Of a stretch of 64,000 bases of DNA, positions 61,501 to 64,000 are shown piece after piece. Where the stretch lies: the NCBI GenBank assembly GCA_029834535.1, contig JAQMWT010000309.1, positions 372,001 through 436,000 of the forward strand. The letters run 5' to 3'. Positions within the stretch are counted from its first letter, which is position 1, and the number at the start of each line of letters is the position of its first letter. The stretch is from Chrysophaeum taylorii. Its lineage: Eukaryota; Sar; Pelagophyceae; Pelagomonadales; Pelagomonadaceae. The position numbers and the translations under genes are program-made. Below the pieces are notes generated by a model, which searched no databases, had not been told where the DNA came from, and saw nothing but the letters and a program-made list of their open reading frames with translations.

Positions 61501-64000
61501 AGAGGCGGTCTAGCTCTTCAGACCTTAAGGACTCGTAGTCCTCGATAAGAAGTTGTTGTATTGTGGCGCAGCGCCATCGACACAGTGCTTTCCCGACACT
61601 GTCACGAACGATATGTGCGAACGCGCGAGCGATAGCACCAGAGCCCGCTTGTCTTACAACACTATCTGCATGCTCGATGGTATCGGCATGTTCCAGCATC
61701 GCGCGCCCCCACTGCCACTGATTCCACGCACATGACATTGTGCTCAGTCGCAGGCGGCATGCCACGCGAGCCATGGTTGCTAGCCCAGCAGCTTGGCGAG
61801 TTTCGGCATGCGACCGAGAGAGGCGGTCTAGTTCTTCCGACCTCATTGTCTCGTAGTTCTCGAAGAGACGTTCTTGCATCGTGGCGCAACGCCATTGATA
61901 AAGTGCTTTCCCAACACTGGTGCGACTGAAATGTGCAAACGCGCGTGCGATGGCACCGGAGCCGGCGAGCCTGACTGAGCTCTTCGTACGTTCGACTGCA
62001 TCGGCATGTTCCAGCATAGCGCGTCCCCATTGCCACTGATTCCATGCACGCGACATGGTGCTCAGTCGCAAGCGGCTTGCCACGCGAGCCATGCTTGCTA
62101 GCCCAGCAGTTTGGCGAGCTTGGGCATGCGACTGCGAGAGGCGGTCCAGATCTTCAGACCTTAACGACTCGTAGTCCTCGATGAGAAGTTGTTGTATTGT
62201 GACACAACGCCATCGACTCATTGCTTTCCCGACACTGCCACGGACGATATGTGTGAACGCGCGAGCGATAGCACCAGAGCCCGCTTGTCTTACAACGCTA
62301 GCTGTATGCTCGATGGTATCGGCATGTTCCAGCATCGCGCGCCCCCACTGCCACTGATTCCACGCACGCGACATGGTGCTCAGTCGCAATCGGCTTGCCA
62401 CGCGAGCCATGGCTGTAAGGCTAGCAGCTTGGCGAGTATGGGCATGCGACTGCGAGAAGTGGTCCAGCTCTTCCGACATCATTGTCTTATAGCTTTCGAC
62501 GAGACGTTCTTGCATTGCGGCGCAACGCCATTGATAAAGTGCTTTCCCAACATTGGTGCGAGTGATATGTGCAAACGTGCGTGCGATGGCATCGGAGCCG
62601 GCAAGCTTGACTGAGCTCTTCGTATGTTCGACTGCATCGGCATGTTCCAGCATAGCGCGTCCCCATTGCCACCGACTCCAAGCACGCAACTTTGTTCTCC
62701 GTCGCAGGCGACATGCCACGCGAGCCATGGTTTCCAGCCCAGCAGCTTGGCGAGTTTCGGAATGCGACTGAGAGAGGCGTTCAAGTTCCTCCAATCTTAA
62801 CGTCTCGTTGTACTCGATCGCAGCTTCGTATTCCTCGACGAGATGTTGTTGCATCACAACCCAATGCCATCGATTAATTGCATTCACGACACTGTTACGA
62901 TGGAAGCGTGCCAGCGCACGCGCTAAAGCACTGCAGCCCGCGAGCCTGACTGCTTTGTGCGTTTGCTTGATCGCATCGGCATGATCCAGCATAACGCGTC
63001 CCAATTGCCACTGACTCAAAGCACGCGACATTGTGCTCAGTCGCAGCCGACTCGCCATGTGAGCCAAGGTTGCCAGACCAGCAGCTTGGCAAGTTTGGGC
63101 ATGCGACTGAGAGAGGCGGTCAAACTCTTCCGACCTCAAAGTTTCGTAGTTTTCGTCAAGACGTTGTCGCATAACGGCGCAACGCCATCGATAAAGTGCT
63201 TTACCAACACTAGTGCGACCAATACGTGCGAACGCACGAGCAACGGCACCGGAGCCGGCGAGCTTGACGGCGCCCTGCGTGCTCTCGATCGCATCGGCAT
63301 GTTCCAACATCGCGCGTGCCCATTGCCACTGATTCCATGTACGCGACATGATACTTAGTCGCTGGCGACTTGCCACGCGCGCCATGGTTGCCAGCCCAGC
63401 AGCTTGGCGAGTTTCGGCATGCGACTTCGAGAGGCGGTCCAGCTCTTCAGACCTAAACGACTCGTAGTCCTCGAATAGAATTTGTTGTGTTGTGGCGCAA
63501 CGCCATCGACACAGTGCTTTCCGGACACTGCCACGAACGATATGTGAGAACGCGCGAGCGATAGCACCAGAACCCGCTTGCCTGACCAAGCTTTCTGTAT
63601 GCTCGATGGTATCGGCATGTTCCAGCATCACGCGCCCCCATTGCCACTGATACCACGCATGCCACATGGTGCTTAGTCGCAGGCGACTTGCCACGCGAGC
63701 CATGGTTGCCAGTCCACCAGCTTGACGAGTTTCGACATATGACTGAGAGAGACGGTCAAGCTCCCTCAATCTCAGTGCCTCGTAGTTATCAATCGCATTT
63801 CCGTGCTCGTTAACAAGATGCTGTCGCATCACGGCCCAACGCCATTGATTGATTGCTTTCCCGATAATGGGACGACGGTGACGAGTGAACGCACGAGCGA
63901 TAGCACCGGAGCCGGCGAGCCTGACGGCGCTCTGGGATTGCTCGACTGCATCGGCATGTTCCAGCATCGTGCGCACCCATTGCCATTGATTCCAAGCACA
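46541..64000 (-). CDS. giant Trp-motif repeat protein, Sfi1/centrin-binding-like (5' end beyond window)
   Basis: One frame runs from the right edge (the last bases still read AWNQWQW in frame) to TAA at 46541, over 5800 codons without an intron or stop. The outer part (64000 to about 50100) is a tandem array of about 43 units of 106 aa, some 113 aa by a 7-residue insertion before the ELDRLSQSH segment. Each unit has two helical motifs: LRLSTMSRAWNQWQWGRAML and GSVGKALYQWRCATMQERL. The A-x-x-x-W-[RQ] core preceded by basic/Leu residues resembles Sfi1 repeats, which form long helices binding one centrin each at centrosomes and basal bodies. From 50100 to 46900 the motifs continue, diverged and separated by coiled-coil stretches (AWIQWWWSVV, AWNRWRWACS, AWPRWRLVA, AVARWRL). 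The C-terminus is basic and Pro-rich (PVRRSTPPPRRRLDFV). Expected role: extended scaffold of a basal body, flagellar root or contractile fibre. Centrin binding is inferred, not shown. Confidence 0.85.
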   Translation of the reverse strand, partial: CAWNQWQWVRTMLEHADAVEQSQSAVRLAGSGAIARAFTRHRRPIIGKAINQWRWAVMRQHLVNEHGNAIDNYEALRLRELDRLSQSYVETRQAGGLATMARVASRLRLSTMWHAWYQWQWGRVMLEHADTIEHTESLVRQAGSGAIARAFSHIVRGSVRKALCRWRCATTQQILFEDYESFRSEELDRLSKSHAETRQAAGLATMARVASRQRLSIMSRTWNQWQWARAMLEHADAIESTQGAVKLAGSGAVARAFARIGRTSVGKALYRWRCAVMRQRLDENYETLRSEEFDRLSQSHAQTCQAAGLATLAHMASRLRLSTMSRALSQWQLGRVMLDHADAIKQTHKAVRLAGCSALARALARFHRNSVVNAINRWHWVVMQQHLVEEYEAAIEYNETLRLEELERLSQSHSETRQAAGLETMARVACRLRRRTKLRAWSRWQWGRAMLEHADAVEHTKSSVKLAGSDAIARTFAHITRTNVGKALYQWRCAAMQERLVESYKTMMSEELDHFSQSHAHTRQAASLTAMARVASRLRLSTMSRAWNQWQWGRAMLEHADTIEHTASVVRQAGSGAIARAFTHIVRGSVGKAMSRWRCVTIQQLLIEDYESLRSEDLDRLSQSHAQARQTAGLASMARVASRLRLSTMSRAWNQWQWGRAMLEHADAVERTKSSVRLAGSGAIARAFAHFSRTSVGKALYQWRCATMQERLFENYETMRSEELDRLSRSHAETRQAAGLATMARVACRLRLSTMSCAWNQWQWGRAMLEHADTIEHADSVVRQAGSGAIARAFAHIVRDSVGKALCRWRCATIQQLLIEDYESLRSEELDRLSQSHAETRQATGLANMARVASRLRLSTMSHAWSQWQCGRVMLEHADAVEHAKSAVRLAGSGAIARAFAHISRTIVSKAFYQWRCATMQKRLGENYETMMSEELGHLSQSHALARQTVGLAVMARVASRLRLSRISRAWNQWQWGRAMLEHADAVEHTKSSVKLAGSGAIARTFAHISRTSVGKALYQWRCAAMQERLVENYETMMSEELDHLSQSHAHARQAASLAAMARVASRLRLSTMSRAWNQWQWGRAMLEHADTIEHTASVVRQAGSGAIARAFAHIVRGSVGKAMSRWRCVTIQQLLFENYETLRSEELDRLSQSHAEARQTAGLASMARVASRLRLSTMSRAWNQWQWGRAMLEHADAVERTKSSVRLAGSGAIARAFAHFSRTSVGKALYQWRCATMQERLFENYETMRSEELDRLSRSHAETRQAAGLATMARVACRLRLSTMSHAWSQWQWRRAMLEHADTIEHTASVVRQAGSGAIARAFAHIFRGSVGKAMSRWRCVTIQQLLIEDYESLRSEDLDRLSQSHAQARQTAGLASMARVASRLRLSTMSCAWNLWQWGRAMLEHADAIEHTQGVVRFAGSSAIARAFARLRRASVGKALNLWRWATRRQHLVKEHENAIANFEVLRLEELDRLSRSHAETRQTAGLATMARVACHLRLSTMSRAWNQWQRGRAMLEHADAIERTQGAVKLAGSGAIARAFAHVSRTSVAKALYRWRCATMQERLVDNYERMRSEELDRLAQSHAHARQADGLAAMARVPSRLRLSTMSRAWNQWQWGRAMLEHADAVERTKSSVRLAGSGAIARAFAHFSRTSVGKALYQWRCATMQERLFENYEKLRSEELDHLSQSHAEARQTAGLASMARVASRLRLSTMSRAWNQWQWGRAMLEHADAVERTKSSVRLAGSGAIARAFAHFSRTSVGKALYQWRCATMQERLFENYETMRSEVLDHLLQSHAEARQAAGLATMARVASRLRLSTMSHAWSQWQWRRAMLEHADTIEHTASVVRQAGSGAIARAFAHIVRDSVVKALCRWRCAAIQQLLIEDYESLRSEELDRLSQSHAETRQATGLANMARVASRLRLSNMSHAWGQWQWGRAMLEHADAVEHAKSAVRLAGSGAIARAFAHISRTIVGKAFYQWRCATMQKRLGENYETMMSEELGHLSQSHALARQTVGLAAMARVASRLRLSRISRAWNQWQWGRAMLEHADAVERTKSSVRLAGSGAIARAFAHFSRTSVGKALYQWRCATMQERLFENYETLRSEELDHLSQSHAEARQTAGLASMARVASRLRLSTMSRAWNQWQWGRAMLEHADAVERTKSSVRLAGSGAIARAFAHFSRTRVGKALYQWRCATMQERLFENYETLRSEELDHLSQSHAEARQTAGLASMAHVASRLRLSTMSRAWNQWQWGRAMLEHADAVERTKSSVRLAGSGAMARAFAHFSRTSVGKALYQWRCATMQERLFENYETMRSEELDHLSQSHAEARQAAGLATMARVASRLRLSTMSHAWRQWQWGRAMLEHADTIEHTASVVRQAGSGAIARAFAHIVRGSVGKAMSRWRCVTIQQLLFENYETLRSEELDRLSQSHALARQTVGLAVMARVASRLRLSRISRAWNQWQWGRAMLEHADAVEHTKSSVKLAGSGAIARTFAHISRTSVGKALYQWRCAAMQERLVENYETMMSEELDHLSQSHAHARQAASLAAMARVASRLRLSTMSRAWNQWQWGRAMLEHADTIEHTHTVVRQAGSGAIARAFAHIVRGSVGKALYQWRCAAMRQRLDENYKTMRSEELDHLSQSHAQARQTAGLASMARVASRLRLSTMSRVWNQWQWGRAMLEHADAVERTKSSVRLAGSGAIARAFAHFSRTSVGKALYQWRCATMQERLFENYETMRSEELDHLLQSHAEARQAAGLATMARVASRLRLSTMSHAWSQWQWGRAMLEHADTIEHTASVVRQAGSGAIARAFAHIVRGSVGKAMSRWRCVTIQQLLIEDYESLRSEDLDRLSQSHAETRQTAGLASMARVASRLRLSTMSRAWNLWQWGRAMLEHADAIEHTQGVVRFAGSSAIARAFARLRRASVGKALNLWRWATRRQHLVKEHENAIANFEVLRLEELDRLSRSHAETRQTAGLATMARVACHLRLSTMSRAWNQWQRGRAMLEHADAIERTQGAVKLAGSGAIARAFAHVSRTSVAKALYRWRCATMQERLVDNYERMRSEELDRLAQSHAHARQADGLAAMARVPSRLRLSTMSRAWNQWQWGRAMLEHTDAVERTQSAVKLAGSGAVARAFAHIGRTGVGKALYRWRCAAMRQRLDENYETLMSEEFNRLSQSHAQTCQAAGLATMARVASRLRLSTTSRAWSQWQLGRAMLDHADAVERTQSAVKLAGCGALAHALARFHRNSVVNAMNRWHWVVMQQHLVEEHEAAIEINETLRLEELERLSQSHAETRQAAGLEAMARVASRLRLSTMSCAWNQWQWGRAMLEHADTIEHTASVVRQAGSGAIAHAFAHIVRGSVGKAMCRWRCATIQQLLIEDYESLRSEELDRLSQSHAQARQAAGLASMARVASRLRLSTMSRAWNQWQWGRAMLEHADAVERTKSSVRLAGSGAIARAFAHFSRTSVGRALYQWRCATMQERLVENYETMMSEELDHLSQSHAHARQAAGLASMARVACRLRLSTMSRAWNQWQWGRAMLEHADTIEHTNSVVRQVGSGAIARAIAHIVRASVGKALFRWRCAMIKQLLIEDYESLRSEELDYLSQSHAQARQAAGLATMARVASHLRLSTVSRAWNQWQWGRAMLEHVDAIENTRSVVRLAGSGAIARAFARLRRASIGKAVNQWRWAAMRQHLVNEHENAIENYEARKLDEVYQLSQSHAQTCQAAGLATMARVASRLRLNTMSRAWNQWQWGCAMLEHADAVKLSGSGAIARAFAHISRTSVGKALYQWRCATMRERLVENYETMMSEELDHLSQSHAHARQAASLAAMARVASRLRLSTMSRAWNQWQWGRAMLEHADTIEHTHTVVRQAGSGAIARAFAHIVRGSVGKALCRWRCATIQQLLIEDYESLRSEELDRLSQSHAQARQAAGLATMARMLSHLRLSTMSRALKQWQWGRAMLEYADAIEHTQSVVRLAGSGAIVRAFARANRSSVVNAMSRWHWVMRQQHLVEQHESAIEKYETLRLKELDRLSQSHAKARQTAGLAMMAHSASNLRRTSMSRAWNLWQRVRAMLECADVIERTQSVIRLVGSGGITRAFARCNRSSVANALNQWRWATIRQHLVEDYNIMRSEELDRLTTSHAEARQAAGLASMARVACHLRARTMLRSWNQWQWGCTMLQHAHEFEHTQSVARLAGSGAIARALARYHRSSVAKTLYRWRWATMQQHLIEEHEIAIEINEMLRSEELDRLSESQAEARQGARLTTMARFASRLRLSTMSRAWNQWQWGRAMLEHADAIERTRSVFRRAGSSAIARTLAHLRRNSVAKALCRWRCATMRNFLIENYESLMSEELGSLSQSHAEARQASGLASMARVASHLRLRTMSRAWNQWQRARAMLERADAIEHTRNAVKIAGCDALARTLARFHRNSVINAMNRWRRATMRQHFVEEKENAIEIYEALRSEELNRLSQSHAQARQAAGLATMARIASRLRSSTVSRAWSQWQWGRAVLEHADTIKHAQGVLKLFVGSGVIGRALARSNRCSVANALNRWRWVMLRQHLVDEHTNEIENYEALRSEELYRLSLSHAKAFKAAGLASMARVARRLKLSTITRAWNQWQLGNAMEEFANHVNQHLSKARAEAECVEKRYVDEIGHISIRARALENAVKETEEQFAARGKSLASATVVRAAARVERSGVSRAWIQWWWSVVAFERFSDELEAQRIRSDKEQRELAATHDTVLSHARKKHAKQVAALSSSLEEARQQLAAKEQIHAKAEAELRSLVTKRQIESDSRLFALRLRAATTIGHGMLSQNFRNFITNCFRQWKTVAVVGLQVGEYKTTMEHAQASFAKLAGSRTITRALARLCRRSVAKAMCCWRLSVTQHRLADERARAHQEKIQNLQLAAHVEEMGRRSQRLADSLRSERQSRGVITMACAVRRLRSRSVTRAWNRWRWACSQIQLADEWKHQLSAVREEAASVERRCTELTRLSAGQEQSFNKFVEENVRFSARAKRSAMASLGRAAAKILKAGVARAWPRWRLVAARDGLHEELEMQRSRHSEEQREQASVHDTVLTRVRNKHARQVAELTARLEEAREQRQSMKSAIAKQEQQTYAVVARQTVSRGLRGKLLASSFHRWEMVVAVFSQRTNEHHLALAGARAIARSLARRHGRSVARALNRWRWSMMMRHEQKQSTNEVAVQQRARADETSQLSQSTTTTRTNVLASSDRRPAACSVSRLLVVKREILLAWNQWRWAVTREHKLAAEEPGKVITGASARRAASASIARALSRMQRGKLGRATSKWRYVFALERHAETLAGTHRAEVMEAAASEMNATRAAASSEPVAESVVRSSSSSSSKKETSTRLAASRIIVRTSRRLVRTGKLARAVNRWRTALALQLQAETQQQQQTLVISRCLDAAADELRGAHEEEVAHIEAASVEAVANVALVAEACAIRRDFATRTARVLAGVSHVISRRRIIRVSRVFAFWRFEEELTSTREALQLEQKRSRAAGSSAASRAAFRAAQKREVARRWSRWRSQTVAVLREQSAAEVSRLSSALERTTISTKAVGARLVARLTSRRVGRAVARWRLRGAQLASLRGVVVRSRRRRVAAAWRAWHRVASRASRRSVAARLAARVATRRSGLARSWVTWCFLVAQLRVTDTLAAQRQTLVSRQRARERAWVSSTLRRAATRFARSALARAMRAWRSAMRDERLLLVPPDALSRRARVSRGRRVETEGVRSEAKTTLDVLHGALQSLVGKLDSFEQLPPKTTIPPQRKKVDPRRRARSTTPVRRSTPPPRRRLDFV
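54650..56705. repeat. higher-order duplication, copy 1 (offset 4473 bp)
   Basis: This segment matches 59123-61178 at a constant offset of 4473 bp, which equals thirteen 318-bp units plus one 339-bp unit. Shared unusual variants include the CGGCTTGGTACGCGAG word (54718 and 59191), the AAATCTGACGACGCC word and the block around 56281-56660, which matches 60754-61133 almost base for base. Confidence 0.85.
59123..61178. repeat. higher-order duplication, copy 2 (offset 4473 bp)
   Basis: Partner of 54650-56705. Identity is patchy (for example around 60500-60600 versus 56030-56130), as expected if gene conversion has overwritten parts since duplication. Confidence 0.85.

Larger units (their letters stand above)
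50100..64000 (-). repeat. 318-bp coding tandem array, about 43 copies
   Basis: Successive copies are 318 bp apart (for example the block starting GCGTCCCCATTGCCACTGAT at about 57230 and 57548), with some units of 339 bp. Copies between 53 and 63 kb are often over 95% identical in DNA, while those at 50-53 kb are more diverged. All copies keep frame. One copy near 52680 lacks about 8 codons (reads EHADAVKLSGSG). Confidence 0.92.

Noticed and set aside
50276-62877. Dozens of + strand ORFs (60-208 codons) within the tandem array, with recurring Cys/His/Pro-rich products
   Set aside because: They are the antisense of the 318-bp repeat, whose length is a multiple of three, so the same shadow frame recurs in each copy. 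They start and stop at arbitrary points in the unit.
50100-64000. CRISPR-like regular repeat spacing
   Set aside because: Units are 318 bp, contiguous, coding and without unique spacers; the genome is eukaryotic.
1-64000. tRNA, rRNA or snRNA genes
   Set aside because: No cloverleaf-compatible A/B box pair or conserved rRNA block was found by eye; a tRNAscan or Infernal run could overturn this.

Overview
The window is nuclear DNA of a eukaryote, not a prokaryote. Genes lie on both strands and are separated by long non-coding stretches. Two genes only make complete proteins after removal of GT-AG introns (37, 41, 40, 108, 66 and 67 bp). The families present are eukaryotic: a G-patch splicing factor, a pseudokinase with armadillo repeats, a LIV-1 type ZIP transporter, a GH92 mannosidase, EGF/YWTD extracellular proteins and an Nma111-type double HtrA protease. 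Compact gene-rich blocks, tiny introns and a hAT-like transposon remnant fit a unicellular alga or related protist, probably a stramenopile. That placement is inference; no marker gene fixes it.

Layout. 1-12.5 kb is gene-rich: a G-patch protein (+), a small hypothetical ORF (+), a pseudokinase-ARM protein (-), a ZIP metal transporter (-), a GH92 mannosidase (+) and a small Cys-rich secreted or anchored protein (-). 12.6-16.8 kb holds a frameshifted hAT-like transposase between TTCACTTCA-rich ends. 16.9-20.2 kb is a 1108-codon secreted EGF/YWTD glycoprotein (-). 20.2-31.5 kb is accessory: short coding-like fragments in broken frames, a roughly 36-bp inverted repeat pair 2.2 kb apart, and a cluster of AGTTCACCTGG repeats. 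31.5-36.9 kb is one six-exon gene (-) for a 1690-aa multidomain enzyme: fatty-acyl-AMP-ligase-like adenylation domain, acyl carrier protein, then six membrane segments alternating with three left-handed beta-helix domains, as in bacterial Pls/PosA synthetases. 38.8-41.7 kb is a two-exon Nma111-like protease (-). 41.7-46.5 kb has no confident gene.

46.5-64 kb is a single open reading frame (-) of more than 5800 codons, running off the right edge. About 43 units of 106-113 aa (318-339 bp) carry two Trp-containing motifs each, resembling centrin-binding Sfi1 repeats. A higher-order duplication with a 4473-bp offset is visible inside the array.

No operon-like logic links these genes. A telomere-like TTAGGG/AACCCTA motif recurs just upstream of several start codons and may be a shared core promoter element.
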